Translations under genes and position numbers: made by a program
Notes under the pieces: model-generated
What the model was told of the DNA's origin: nothing
What the model saw: the letters and a program-made list of their open reading frames with translations, nothing else
The model's database searches: none
NCBI GenBank assembly: GCA_002343185.1
Contig: DDRT01000013.1
Coordinates: forward strand, 200,694-264,693
Source of the DNA: Deltaproteobacteria bacterium UBA2409
GTDB taxonomy: Bacteria; Bdellovibrionota_C; UBA2361; DDRT01
Direction of reading: 5' to 3'
Length of the DNA stretch: 64,000 nt
Part shown: piece after piece, positions 1-9,277 of the stretch
Layout: every line of letters starts with the position of its first letter
Position numbering within the stretch: the first letter of the stretch is position 1

Positions 1-33
1 ATAAAGGTTTCGGCTTAAGGCTAAAAGTTTTTG

Positions 34-59
34 TCAGGACTGGTTGTGCCCAGTCCTGA
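34..59. repeat. Short palindromic repeat, 10-bp arms
   Basis: TCAGGACTGG and CCAGTCCTGA form a perfect 10-bp inverted repeat around a 6-nt loop, just beyond the ispF stop. The GACTGG/CCAGTC core recurs at 21588-21607 and 33552-33571, so it belongs to the dispersed palindrome family of this window. It may also act as a transcription stop for the minus-strand genes, but there is no T-run. Confidence 0.75.
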
Positions 60-73
60 GGCTAAGTGATCCT

Positions 74-541
74 CTATGAAGGACACTTGGTTAACAGAGC
101 AGTCACGGATGCCATTACTCCTTCTCCCCGTCCGAGGGCTCCAAGCCCTTCGGCAGTGGTTGCTTTAAGTCCAACTGACTCTGCACCAAGTATAGTCTTT
201 AGATTCTCAGTTATCTCACTCTTATATGGAGAGACTTTTGGGGCTTCAAGCACTAACACACAGTCAACATTAATTACTTTATAAGTTTCAGTTAATTTCA
301 AAACTTCTTTTAGTAGTTCAATACTGTTTGCACCTTTGAACTTTGAATCGGTATTTGGGAATAGTTCCCCAATATCAGGCAATCCTAAAGCTCCAAGTAT
401 CGCATCCATTATTGCATGAGTTAAAACGTCAGCATCACTATGCCCATCAAGAGCTTGGTCATGCGGAATAACTATTCCACCTAAAGTTATCTGATCGCCA
501 TCTTTGAATCGATGAAAATCGATCCCATGCCCTATCCTCAT
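74..541 (-). CDS. ispF: 2-C-methyl-D-erythritol 2,4-cyclodiphosphate synthase
   Basis: The 155-residue product is full length for IspF, which cyclises CDP-methylerythritol 2-phosphate with loss of CMP in the MEP isoprenoid pathway in the cytoplasm. The N-terminus GHGIDFHRF carries the zinc ligands Asp8 and His10, and GHSDADV carries the third (His42 region). The C-terminal segment KATTAEGLGALGRGEG matches the family's conserved nucleotide and substrate loop. The ATG overlaps the stop of the upstream lytic transglycosylase gene by 4 nt, which implies translational coupling. IspE of the same pathway is encoded 46 kb away at 46101-46862, so the pathway genes are scattered. Confidence 0.95.
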   Translation of the reverse strand: MRIGHGIDFHRFKDGDQITLGGIVIPHDQALDGHSDADVLTHAIMDAILGALGLPDIGELFPNTDSKFKGANSIELLKEVLKLTETYKVINVDCVLVLEAPKVSPYKSEITENLKTILGAESVGLKATTAEGLGALGRGEGVMASVTALLTKCPS

Positions 542-1221
542 CCATCAAACCCGAAACGCTTAGGGTGCTGTAAGATTATGGTAGATGCAATAAATTTTGG
601 AACAAACATTGAAGTCTCTTTAGGAATCGCTCCTTTTCTAGAAAGCTCCCAAAAGCCGGTTGCGTTTGTGTTCTTCATCGCCTTTGAAACTCTGTAAGGC
701 CCTGCATTATATCCAGCAAGTGCAAGATGCCAGTCTCCAAATTTTGCATATAGATCTTTTAAATGTTTTGCAGCAGCAATTGTAGAAAGGATAGGATCAG
801 TTCTTTCATCCTTTCCGCCACCTACTTTTAACCCATATAACCTGCCTGTTGAGGGCATAAACTGCCAGATACCCTTCGCACCCATAGGACTTCTTGCATT
901 TGGATTAAACTGACTCTCAAGAAGGGCAACATTAATAAGCTCTTCTGGAATCCCCTCATCTCTAAAAACCTCCTTCATTAGCTCGTTGTATGGATTCTCT
1001 AAAGCTCGTTCGATCGACTTTCTATTAGAGTTAGTAAATCTTGCTATCTCGCGTCTTACCTCAGGGGTAATATTAAGTGGAACAACAGGTAGAGCTGTTT
1101 TTGCTACGATATCACTCTTCGCAAGAATGTTAGCCGCACGCTGTTCTCGCTTAAGATTAGCGACAGGGCCTCTAGGAAGAGCGCATGCAGTAAATAGAAC
1201 TAGAATAACGAAAAGCCTCAT
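538..1221 (-). CDS. Lytic transglycosylase lipoprotein (SLT domain)
   Basis: The product cleaves peptidoglycan glycan strands and is probably tethered to a membrane facing the periplasm. I start it at the ATG at 1221 because the next residues form a lipoprotein signal (MRLFVILVLFTAC) and GAAGG lies upstream; the frame itself stays open to 1326. The SLT (goose-lysozyme-like) domain fills the C-terminal 150 residues: ALLESQF with the catalytic Glu, then GAKGIWQFMPSTGRLYGL, then AGYNAGPYRV, the three signature blocks of the MltC/Slt70/MltD group. The resulting 227 residues are short compared with MltD, and there are no LysM repeats. It overlaps ispF by 4 nt. Confidence 0.9.
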   Translation of the reverse strand: MRLFVILVLFTACALPRGPVANLKREQRAANILAKSDIVAKTALPVVPLNITPEVRREIARFTNSNRKSIERALENPYNELMKEVFRDEGIPEELINVALLESQFNPNARSPMGAKGIWQFMPSTGRLYGLKVGGGKDERTDPILSTIAAAKHLKDLYAKFGDWHLALAGYNAGPYRVSKAMKNTNATGFWELSRKGAIPKETSMFVPKFIASTIILQHPKRFGFDG

Positions 1222-1464
1222 ATTCGCCTTCAAACTAGAGTATTTTTTAGAATCTAGGCAATAGAGGGAGCGAGATGAGGGGGGATTAATTAGCCAGGCT
1301 ACTGGTCGTTTAAACCCATTTAACACTGAATTTTCGAGGATTTAGCCCTTAATTTTTAGGTTTAAGTAGTAAAACTAATAAATATTAAACATTGTTTTAT
1401 AATCATTATTGAACAAGATAGAGGGTTTTCAAATAATGCTATATTTAAGAAGATTAACCTAAGT

Positions 1465-1986
1465 ATGAGACTCTTACTTTTGGCATTTATTCTTGTAGGT
1501 TGCTCCTCTAAATCAGTTAACTTTCAACCTTCTGGATCTATATTGATAGCGCGTCCTGCGCCAATGGTTTTTGTTGGTAGCGAAGGATCTTTATTAGGAT
1601 TTTTTGGAACCTCAAGAGTTGAGATCGATCGCACTAAAGGTGAGATAGTAGTTTCAGGAGCTGAGAGCATAAGGGTTAGGATCTCAGGTTTAGAGAATCT
1701 TACAGGATCAGAAGCAGTTGTAAGTCTTAAACAGAAAGATCCCGTCTGGTATGCTCCGGAAGAATACTACAGAAAACGAGGACTTGTAGTTCCCCCAGAT
1801 TACTCTAGAGATAGGTTCTTAAAGGGTGTTCTTGGTGAGTATGTTCTGTATCTAAACGACGAGATTCCGCTACATTCAGGTAGATTTGAGCTTGATGAAG
1901 TTGGTGGACTCAGAGCAAAAGATCCTAAAGATTTCTCTAAGATTTACTATGCGCTTAATGTCGGAAGTAAGGTTTCAATAAATTAA
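1465..1986 (+). CDS. Lipoprotein with degenerate L,D-transpeptidase-like fold
   Basis: The 173-residue protein has a short lipoprotein signal (MRLLLLAFILVGC). Its C-terminal half follows the order of a YkuD L,D-transpeptidase: a Pro-rich lead-in (WYAPEEYYRKRG), GVLGEYVLYLNDEIPLHSG with a His at residue 137 where the conserved iHG motif lies, then EVGGLRAKD where the catalytic ShGCiR motif should be, and a final VGSKVSI strand. The nucleophilic Cys is absent, so if the homology is right the protein is catalytically dead. The assignment is inferred from motif spacing only. The frame overlaps the convergent lipoprotein gene by 4 nt. Confidence 0.6.
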   Translation: MRLLLLAFILVGCSSKSVNFQPSGSILIARPAPMVFVGSEGSLLGFFGTSRVEIDRTKGEIVVSGAESIRVRISGLENLTGSEAVVSLKQKDPVWYAPEEYYRKRGLVVPPDYSRDRFLKGVLGEYVLYLNDEIPLHSGRFELDEVGGLRAKDPKDFSKIYYALNVGSKVSIN

Positions 1987-3560
1987 TCCACCCAAGCTCC
2001 GGCACCATCTGAGATTACAAAAATTCGAACTTTTTTAAAATGCTCTGCCCAAAACTGGGATCTCCAACGAATCTCAGCTTCTGAAATTGCTCTTTCATGA
2101 CCCATTACAACAAAACCATCATGACTTTCGTTGGCTACTCGTTTTCCAGTAAAACCTAGACCGATTAAAAATACTGTTAATCGACCGGACATATAACCAG
2201 GCATTCCATCTATTGCATTGTCGATCGCTTTCTCTGTGGGAGAATAAAGGGTCATATGATTGTAAGCTGATTGCGAACGTTTATTGAGTAGCTCGGCTAT
2301 CTGAAGAAGTTTATGACTTTTATCTTCCTCCCCAGGGCGAACATCCTGTCCTACAGCAATTAGAACGTTATCGATCGAAGTAGAATACATATCATAAAAT
2401 TTAGACCCCTTTTGTGGAGAAGCAATGTCTTTAAATACTGAGTCCCAGTCCAAATATTCAAGACCAGTAACAGGAATTACCTCAACATTTTTGGGCCAGT
2501 CCGGGAATTCAATATAATATCTTGCTCTTATCTTTTGTGCTAATTCAATTAGTTCTTTGTCATTTTTAGCCTTAATAGCTATCAAAATCGGAGGAAGGAT
2601 ATGCTCATGATATTTCCATTGTTTATCTTTTGATCGGTCGTTATCTATCTCCTCTCTGAAAGATCTCAATTCAACATTTAAAATCCTTGAAGATGATTCT
2701 GATAGCTTTTCAATGAGGGTATAAATATCCTCCTCATCAATAGCGGAATGGTTCTCATATAAGTCTAAGGCAAATCTAATTGAGAGTATGACTGTCCTTT
2801 TGTAAACAGGATCAGTGGTGTTTTCTAAAAGTTTTTTTGTAAGAGTAAAAAGTTTCTCTTGGGCGATGTACGCTCTATCAGTTATCTTAGTATATTGAAG
2901 TACCTCTTCATATCCATCAGCTACATGAAGATTTGTTGGATCTAGTAGCTCATTATTCTCAAGTGCCTCAACTTGCAATTTAATTTGCTTATAGTGATGT
3001 ATAATTGTGTCTGTAAGTTTCTTTTTTTCCTCTTCTGGTATTGATGTAAAATCATATGTTTTGTCTTTTAGTCTTTCTAAGATTGAAAGAAATTCATTGA
3101 ACCCAAAGCTTAGCCAAGTTCCTTTAGTTCTTCTTTCTAGAATCCAAGAACCGAAATCGTCTTTTTTTATTCGAGCGGCAATCTCTTCTTCAAATATTTT
3201 AAGTTCAAGAATTAGTCTTTTTAAGCCACCTGCAATCTCTTCAGGAGAAACTCCAGCTTTGATATCCTCTTCGATTCCTAGGAGGATAATCCTAGATCTC
3301 ACCTCGAATTTCTCTGAATAAGATTTTAGAGTATATTTCTCTGATTCTGTAAGTAGGCTATCGATTTTTTTTAGGACTTCGCTTTCATCGGTCGATATTT
3401 GCTTTTGGTCTAACTCAAATAATTTATGTTCCATTCCTCTAAATACAGTTTCAGGTACAGGAACAAATGTATCCTGCTTTCTACTGCATCCAGAGAGAAA
3501 TAATCCACTAAGCGCAACTGCGGCTGATATGACTGGTAAACTAGACGCTAATCTGTTCAT
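1983..3560 (-). CDS. Large lipoprotein of unknown function, partner of the DUF58 protein
   Basis: I do not recognise a family. The ATG at 3560 is preferred over the longer frame (to 3608) because GGAGAG precedes it and a lipoprotein signal with LFLSGC follows. The 525-residue mature region is highly charged and helical, with long Glu/Lys-rich stretches. A C-terminal alpha/beta-looking part contains DNVLIAVGQDV and VRIFVISDGAGAW. This resembles the rhythm of a von Willebrand A-like domain, but the MIDAS residues DxSxS are not seen. The start lies 20 nt inside the 3' end of the DUF58 gene, so the two are translated as a unit and probably act together at the inner membrane. Confidence 0.7.
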   Translation of the reverse strand: MNRLASSLPVISAAVALSGLFLSGCSRKQDTFVPVPETVFRGMEHKLFELDQKQISTDESEVLKKIDSLLTESEKYTLKSYSEKFEVRSRIILLGIEEDIKAGVSPEEIAGGLKRLILELKIFEEEIAARIKKDDFGSWILERRTKGTWLSFGFNEFLSILERLKDKTYDFTSIPEEEKKKLTDTIIHHYKQIKLQVEALENNELLDPTNLHVADGYEEVLQYTKITDRAYIAQEKLFTLTKKLLENTTDPVYKRTVILSIRFALDLYENHSAIDEEDIYTLIEKLSESSSRILNVELRSFREEIDNDRSKDKQWKYHEHILPPILIAIKAKNDKELIELAQKIRARYYIEFPDWPKNVEVIPVTGLEYLDWDSVFKDIASPQKGSKFYDMYSTSIDNVLIAVGQDVRPGEEDKSHKLLQIAELLNKRSQSAYNHMTLYSPTEKAIDNAIDGMPGYMSGRLTVFLIGLGFTGKRVANESHDGFVVMGHERAISEAEIRWRSQFWAEHFKKVRIFVISDGAGAWVD

Positions 3561-6500
3561 TCTCTTCTCTCCAATAAACTGATGGTTTAACTTGAGCAAC
3601 CTGCCCACCTAAAATTCGTCTCAAGACTCCTATTTCTACCCCATTTCCCATAAAGCAGACTGTAGTTTGGTGGCTGTTAGGTCTTATTTTTGGTATCCAA
3701 CTTGGGGATTCAACTCTGGGTATCGTTAGTAGTTGAAAAACTAAGGATGGTATGTCAACTGAGCTATTAATCGTACACTTTCCTACTTCATCACCTGAAG
3801 AATAAACTCTGAGCTCTATAGCAGTTCTTGTTCTTCTTGCACTCCATAGAAACTGCATTAGTAGCTCTGCATGTTCTCCAATTGAGTATTCATTTGTATC
3901 AAAAGCAAGCCAGTTTAGATCCACAAGTGCCCGAACAACGCTTGGTTCACTTTGGATATATTCAGTAACCATTAATTTATTTGCTCTAGCAGAGGCTTTA
4001 TGATTTACAATTTTTAATGGATCTCCATGTCTATACTCACGGATCATATCTATCTCGTCTCCATGACCATTCTCAAAAATTTTGCCAATGCAGTGCTTTT
4101 TTAAAAACTGTTCAAGAGTCATGCCGATAGGAGCAACGTAAGAAAGCGCTATGTCAGTTGGCTCTTCTATCTGTCTTGTTTTTGTCTCATCCTTTAATGG
4201 GATCGTAACGAAGGTGTCTCCAAATTTTATGTTAATCTCACTTTCTGAGTAAGCTCCCTTTAGAGATCCAAAAGCCAAAGGTGAGTTAATCAAAACCCCA
4301 TCAGAAACTCTCCTTCCAGTTAGTGACTCATTAATTGAAACTAACTTGCACATACTTTTTAATCTTTCAGCATGTGCAAGGTTATTCCGATCAGTGTAGC
4401 TGTTTTTAATTGCGAAGATCGCTTCAGCGATCTCAGGAACATGTTCCCATTCAATTTCAGACTCAAGAAAAAGCTCTTCTGGTATCTTATGGTTTTTTAA
4501 TGCTGATTTTAGCTTCCTGTAGTCTAAAACAAGATCTAAGTCCCACCCATTCTCAGCAAATAATTTTACTGTTCTAGTTAGGGTTGATAAATCCACTAAG
4601 CCAAATATCCAGGAATTGTATAATTCATATCTTATGGCATGTGCACCAAGCTCATTTGGCTGTCCATTTTTATCAAACAAACTTCTAAATTCGTAGTCTT
4701 CCTTCAGTGTTTCTATATCATTTGAAACAAGAAGAATCTTAGCGAAAAGCGGAATTAAGGAATCGCCTCCATATGCTCTAAGCATCCTTCTAGTAAGAAA
4801 TAGAGCCTCCCTTTCATCAAAACCCTCTTTGGTCAGTAAAATATAATAGCTGATACAGGATTTCCTTTCCTCTTCTTTAAATGGCAGGATTAACTTTCTG
4901 TAGAGGTATGATCTGGTTTCTAGACCGCATAAAGCAACTTCTAGATATTCATGGTTTAACCCTGAACCATCTGCTGCAAATTTCAAGAGATCCTTTATTC
5001 CTTTTCCTCTTTGAAATAGTTCTTTAAATTCCTGAAACTTGAAAATCTCATCAGGATAATCTTTTAGTTGATTATAAATCTTGGCTATTGACCTTCTCCA
5101 CCATTTTCTTTCTGATAACCCCCTCCTAACTGCCTCGGTTAAAAGAGTACTGTCCTGATTTGCAAGTTCCTCAATCTTTCTTCTCTCACTTTGTGAGATC
5201 TTAACTGTGTATTCAGGTAAAAGTGATAGTGCAGCTTCTCTAATTTTTTTTATCTGCAGTATCGCTCTTAGGGAGCAGTTGCTTTTGATTGGCGTCAGAA
5301 GATCTGTCGGATGATAGATTGGTTTGTCATCAGCTTTGATAAAAGCCAAGAGAATTTTCTTTGATAATAATGAGAAGAGAGCCTGAGGACCATCTTCTAT
5401 AATTCTCAGGAAAATCCAACTTCTTTTTGCTGGATCTGATTCTGCTTGACCAAGCATAACTTTTGATTCAATTGGAATTGAGTCAAAAGTTTCCTGATCA
5501 ACTGTAAGGGGTCTTACGGATGCTTCTGAAAGTAGAAACTGACCAGATTGAGCTCTCACTCCTCTTAGAAGCGGAGTTGGAAAACCTACCGCTGCAAGTT
5601 TATTGCAAATTATTACTCCTAGTCCTTCATGGCTTGCTCTGTGCTGCTCTTCAGCAATTTCAATATATATGCTTGGCCTTAAGGTTTGCGCGAGATCGTA
5701 GTTTGGATAGTAAGTACGCTGATATCCATCTTGAATCATTCTTTCAACAAGGGCACTACCCGCTTCAAAACGATCCGCGCATGATGCTCCTGCTATTATA
5801 TCATCTCCAATATATCCTTCTGAGTCGTAGATTTGAATTTGTGATGGGACTTCAACGCAGGGTGAGACTCTGTATCTAATATCTCCGTTTCTGGTTGAAA
5901 TTAGTCTAAAAGTTCCTAACTTACTTTTTTGAATCTTCTCTCTAGATGATAGTTCTATAGCAGTAATCTGATAGTTCTCTGGTACAGGAAGAGAGATCAC
6001 TCTTCCAGGCCATCTTGGAACATGAAATGTAACATCTGCCTCATCTAAACCTCTAGGCTTATCAATTTTTGGTAATGATAGATCTTCCCAGTTTTTAACT
6101 AACTCTTTTTTTACTCCTCGTCCAAGAAGTAGTCTGAAAATTCCTGCACTAAATCCAGCTGAATCAAAATCAGTTGATGTCAAGGCTCTTCTTATAAAAA
6201 ATAGCTGTCTTCTATTGAGAAAGGATAGATTAATAATAAAGTGCGCGATTGGACTTAAGATATTTGATCTTATGTTTTTTAATCTTATGTAATCTTTATC
6301 TAGCCTGGTCCATCTTGTGACTTTAGATGTATCCCAAACGCTAGTTATCCATAAACAATTTTTTAACTTCTCATTTTCTGTTTCAATTTTTCCGCCAAAC
6401 TTTTCCTGGGGCTTACCAAGATAAGGGTTAAAGACCATTCTTGCATTCCCCTCCCATCTTGGTCGAAAGAGATGATTTCTTTTTATGAGCCAGGGGTTGA

Positions 6501-7242
6501 TAAAATATCGCCAAATGATTGCTGTCAGAATTGCAAGTGAAAGTATCGGAGGTCTTGAGGATGAGCCGCTAGATTGTGGTGGGGCATCTCTATTGATACG
6601 CTCCGAGTAGGTCATCTCGGCTGGGCCGTCTTTTAAAGATGAATTCCTAGGGTACTCTTGAGAGAATCGTGAATGTTTTTCTGGAGAGTATCCACCATCC
6701 CAAATTTTTGGAAGCGCAGGAGGGATAGCAAGTTGTGCCGCACAGAGAGTTAAGGCAACTACGATAGCAGGCTTAATTATCCTTTGTAATTCGAAAGGTT
6801 GTCTTTTAACTTTTTTAACTGGATCAACCAACTCGGGTGTGCTTACCGAGATACTCTCATCAAGGATATTCTTATCTAAAAACTGAGATAAAATTTCTCT
6901 TGCTTCCTTAGTTGAAACAGGATGAGTGGCATTACCATTAAGATAATCTATTGCTGATGAAATAATAAATTGTGCAGAGGCAAGTTTTTCACTCTCTTTT
7001 GTGTATGGCTTTTCAGGTGGCTCACCGTGTTGTGCGATAAGCTCTGAAAGTGCATCTTGTAGATTATTGATTTTTTGAACAGAGGAACCTTTAAAATTAT
7101 CAACTAACTGTAGAAGCTCTTTAAAGCACAGCTCTTCTTCTAAACCGGGGCGATCTACTAATCGTGGAGCATTTTTACCCGTACCAGGAAGCGGAATATT
7201 TTTTAGCAGGTTAGCGATTACACGATCTGGTTGATTAAGCAC
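3541..7242 (-). CDS. Very large membrane protein with C-terminal DUF58 domain
   Basis: The 1233-residue product begins at a GTG. Two hydrophobic segments (about residues 163-190 and 232-252) anchor it. The C-terminal 180 residues carry the DUF58 signature: the segment DEIDMIREYRHGDPLKIVNH, KASARANKLMVTEY, and a following VVRALVDLNWL strand. DUF58 proteins are normally about 300-450 residues and are encoded with MoxR ATPases and transglutaminase proteins. Here the middle part (about residues 500-600) contains GVIICNKLAAVGFPTPLLRG, similar to the transglutaminase core around the Cys, but the usual HAW motif is not visible. The long helical region at 640-1000 is unrecognised. No MoxR gene is adjacent. 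Confidence 0.8.
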   Translation of the reverse strand: MLNQPDRVIANLLKNIPLPGTGKNAPRLVDRPGLEEELCFKELLQLVDNFKGSSVQKINNLQDALSELIAQHGEPPEKPYTKESEKLASAQFIISSAIDYLNGNATHPVSTKEAREILSQFLDKNILDESISVSTPELVDPVKKVKRQPFELQRIIKPAIVVALTLCAAQLAIPPALPKIWDGGYSPEKHSRFSQEYPRNSSLKDGPAEMTYSERINRDAPPQSSGSSSRPPILSLAILTAIIWRYFINPWLIKRNHLFRPRWEGNARMVFNPYLGKPQEKFGGKIETENEKLKNCLWITSVWDTSKVTRWTRLDKDYIRLKNIRSNILSPIAHFIINLSFLNRRQLFFIRRALTSTDFDSAGFSAGIFRLLLGRGVKKELVKNWEDLSLPKIDKPRGLDEADVTFHVPRWPGRVISLPVPENYQITAIELSSREKIQKSKLGTFRLISTRNGDIRYRVSPCVEVPSQIQIYDSEGYIGDDIIAGASCADRFEAGSALVERMIQDGYQRTYYPNYDLAQTLRPSIYIEIAEEQHRASHEGLGVIICNKLAAVGFPTPLLRGVRAQSGQFLLSEASVRPLTVDQETFDSIPIESKVMLGQAESDPAKRSWIFLRIIEDGPQALFSLLSKKILLAFIKADDKPIYHPTDLLTPIKSNCSLRAILQIKKIREAALSLLPEYTVKISQSERRKIEELANQDSTLLTEAVRRGLSERKWWRRSIAKIYNQLKDYPDEIFKFQEFKELFQRGKGIKDLLKFAADGSGLNHEYLEVALCGLETRSYLYRKLILPFKEEERKSCISYYILLTKEGFDEREALFLTRRMLRAYGGDSLIPLFAKILLVSNDIETLKEDYEFRSLFDKNGQPNELGAHAIRYELYNSWIFGLVDLSTLTRTVKLFAENGWDLDLVLDYRKLKSALKNHKIPEELFLESEIEWEHVPEIAEAIFAIKNSYTDRNNLAHAERLKSMCKLVSINESLTGRRVSDGVLINSPLAFGSLKGAYSESEINIKFGDTFVTIPLKDETKTRQIEEPTDIALSYVAPIGMTLEQFLKKHCIGKIFENGHGDEIDMIREYRHGDPLKIVNHKASARANKLMVTEYIQSEPSVVRALVDLNWLAFDTNEYSIGEHAELLMQFLWSARRTRTAIELRVYSSGDEVGKCTINSSVDIPSLVFQLLTIPRVESPSWIPKIRPNSHQTTVCFMGNGVEIGVLRRILGGQVAQVKPSVYWREENEQISV

Positions 7243-7288
7243 AAAATCTCAAAGATTACAGAAGGTTATAAAAGTATCAGAACAATGT

Positions 7289-7317
7289 ATTATAAGCAAA
7301 AACATACCCATTCTTAA
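7289..7317 (-). promoter_or_regulatory. Candidate sigma70-type promoter for the DUF58 operon
   Basis: Read on the minus strand, TTAAGA (-35) and a perfect TATAAT (-10) are separated by 17 nt, about 45 nt upstream of the GTG start at 7242. The -35 matches four of six consensus bases. Confidence 0.45.
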
Positions 7318-7348
7318 CTATCTGTAAGGTTTAGGTTTTTTTTGACTT

Positions 7349-7888
7349 TTGCTCATCGAGCAAGACAAGGTTACACTCCGCTCCGTGATTATAAGGCGAT
7401 CTGGAGACAGAAATATCGGTATTTTTATAGATGGGATCTCTTTAGATAGAGCTACAAGAAAAATTGGGCGAAGAATTCAGTGGAAAAGTTTCAAAGAGAG
7501 TCTTAGTCAAGGAAGAAAGCCTGTACTTTCTAACTACTACACAGTCATCCCTTTTGAAGATGATGCTAGACAACATAGCTTTCTTGACGCTGTAGAACGC
7601 GATGGTTTTTCGGTAAACATCAAACGGCTTCCCCCAAAAGGGATCGATAGACAGGTTACAGCAGATGTTGAAATTACTACAGATCTTTGCAACTTTGCCC
7701 TCACAACTGAAAATGCAAGAGCTATTCTTGTTTGCCCCTCAAGAGAACTTGCTTATCCGATGCGGATTTTAGATGATCGCAAAATTGAATGTGTTATAGT
7801 TGATTTTGGAACACCTCAATCACCTGAGCTTATGAAGGCGGCAACTAATTGGATTGACCTATCAACAACAGAAGGAATCTGGCTTTGA
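7349..7888 (+). CDS. NYN (PIN-like) domain protein
   Basis: The 179-residue protein matches the NYN/DUF88 (LabA-like) group of the PIN-like fold, whose members are metal-dependent RNases. The pattern is GIFIDG near the start (first acidic residue), a long helix, FSVNIKRLPPKG, then TADVEITTDLCNFA (the conserved central Asp motif), ARAILVCPSRE and a terminal IECVIVDF strand. The longest frame uses TTG at 7349. A GTG at 7385 (MIIRRSGDRN) is an alternative that still keeps the whole domain. Its TGA stop overlaps the TTG start of dnaB by 4 nt, so helicase translation is probably coupled to it. Confidence 0.8.
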   Translation: MLIEQDKVTLRSVIIRRSGDRNIGIFIDGISLDRATRKIGRRIQWKSFKESLSQGRKPVLSNYYTVIPFEDDARQHSFLDAVERDGFSVNIKRLPPKGIDRQVTADVEITTDLCNFALTTENARAILVCPSRELAYPMRILDDRKIECVIVDFGTPQSPELMKAATNWIDLSTTEGIWL

Positions 7889-9264
7889 GTAGTTTTGTTG
7901 GAGAAAGAATTCCCCCCCACTCGAAAGAAGCTGAAGAGTCTGTCCTTGGTGGCATTCTTTTAGATAACCACACAGTAAACCAGGCACTTGAAGTTTTACG
8001 CGCAGAGGATTTTTATAGGTCTGCTCACCAAGCGATCTTCTCTGCCATGACATCACTTGCTGAAAGAAGAGAGCCTATTGATATAGTGACTCTCTCCTCT
8101 GAACTTAAAGCAAGGGGAGATTTTGAAGAGGTTGGTGGTACTGGTTATTTAGCTCACTTAGCTTCTATCGTCCCTAATGCTGCAAACGTTGTGTTCTATG
8201 CGAGGCTTGTGAAGGAGAAATCCTTACGAAGAAGAGCGATAGAAGCCGCAGGAAAAATCTCTAATGATGCTTTTAGCGAAGAAACCAATACTCAAGAGTT
8301 TTTAGACTCAGCAGAACAGCTAATCTTAGGAGTTTCTGATTATAGAGTCCGTCCGTCTTTTCACAGGGTATCTGAGATTGTTCCGCACTCAATTCAGTTA
8401 GTAGAAAAGTTATACGACCAAAAGGAGCTTGTCACAGGAGTTCCTACTGGATATCAAAAACTTGATGAACTAACAGCAGGGCTTCAAGCATCAGATCTTA
8501 TTATCGTTGCAGCAAGACCATCGATGGGAAAAACTGCATTTGCTCTAAATATCGCTCAGTTTGTTGGAATTCATAAGCAACAAGCAGCGGCAGTGTTCTC
8601 TCTTGAAATGTCTAAAGAGCAGCTCGTTTTAAGGATGCTTTGTGCTGAAGCACGGGTTGATAACAAAAAAGTAAGAACCGGTCATCTAGGTGATAGAGAT
8701 TTTCCAAGACTTGTTGATGCTGCAAGCAGAATTGCAGAAGCTCCAATTTTTATCGATGACACCCCTGCTCTCACTGTTACAGAGCTTAGAGCAAAGTGTA
8801 GAAGATTACATCGAGATGTTAAATTAAACCTTATCGTAGTTGATTATCTTCAGCTAATGCGAAGTCCAAGTTACGCTAATACAAGCCGTGAACAGGAGAT
8901 CTCCGATATTTCTAGAAACTTAAAGGCTCTTGCAAAAGAACTCTCTGTTCCTGTTGTTGCTCTCTCACAGTTGAATCGATCTGTTGAATCAAGAGAAAAT
9001 AAACGACCTGTTATGTCGGATTTGAGGGAATCTGGTGCAATTGAACAGGATGCAGATATAATCATGTTTATATACAGAGATGAGGTCTATCATCAGGATA
9101 CGGCCGATAAGGGCGTCGCAGAGATTATTATCTCAAAACAAAGAACTGGCCCAACTGGAGTTGCAAGACTTGCATTTTCGGCAGAGTTCACAAGATTTGA
9201 TAACTTAGTTGAACGATCAGATATCCCGATGATCGATGAAGCAGTTGGAGATGATCTATTCTAA
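7885..9264 (+). CDS. dnaB: Replicative DNA helicase DnaB
   Basis: This is the hexameric 5'-3' helicase of the replication fork. The 459 residues are the normal length. The N-terminal domain (PPHSKEAEESVLGGILLDN) binds primase, and the RecA-like C-terminal domain has Walker A ARPSMGKTAFALN, Walker B LIVVDYLQLM, and KQRTGPTG near the arginine-finger region. The start is TTG, overlapping the NYN gene stop (TTGA). No inteins or fusions are seen. The ferritin gene follows after 13 nt. Confidence 0.97.
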   Translation: MSSFVGERIPPHSKEAEESVLGGILLDNHTVNQALEVLRAEDFYRSAHQAIFSAMTSLAERREPIDIVTLSSELKARGDFEEVGGTGYLAHLASIVPNAANVVFYARLVKEKSLRRRAIEAAGKISNDAFSEETNTQEFLDSAEQLILGVSDYRVRPSFHRVSEIVPHSIQLVEKLYDQKELVTGVPTGYQKLDELTAGLQASDLIIVAARPSMGKTAFALNIAQFVGIHKQQAAAVFSLEMSKEQLVLRMLCAEARVDNKKVRTGHLGDRDFPRLVDAASRIAEAPIFIDDTPALTVTELRAKCRRLHRDVKLNLIVVDYLQLMRSPSYANTSREQEISDISRNLKALAKELSVPVVALSQLNRSVESRENKRPVMSDLRESGAIEQDADIIMFIYRDEVYHQDTADKGVAEIIISKQRTGPTGVARLAFSAEFTRFDNLVERSDIPMIDEAVGDDLF

Positions 9265-9277
9265 AGGGTTATATACT

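Noticed and set aside
986..1264. 92-codon plus-strand frame inside the lytic transglycosylase gene
   Set aside because: It is antisense to conserved SLT motifs and its signal lipobox; no independent support.
5520..5879. 119-codon plus-strand frame inside the DUF58 gene
   Set aside because: Antisense shadow with Leu-rich low-information sequence.
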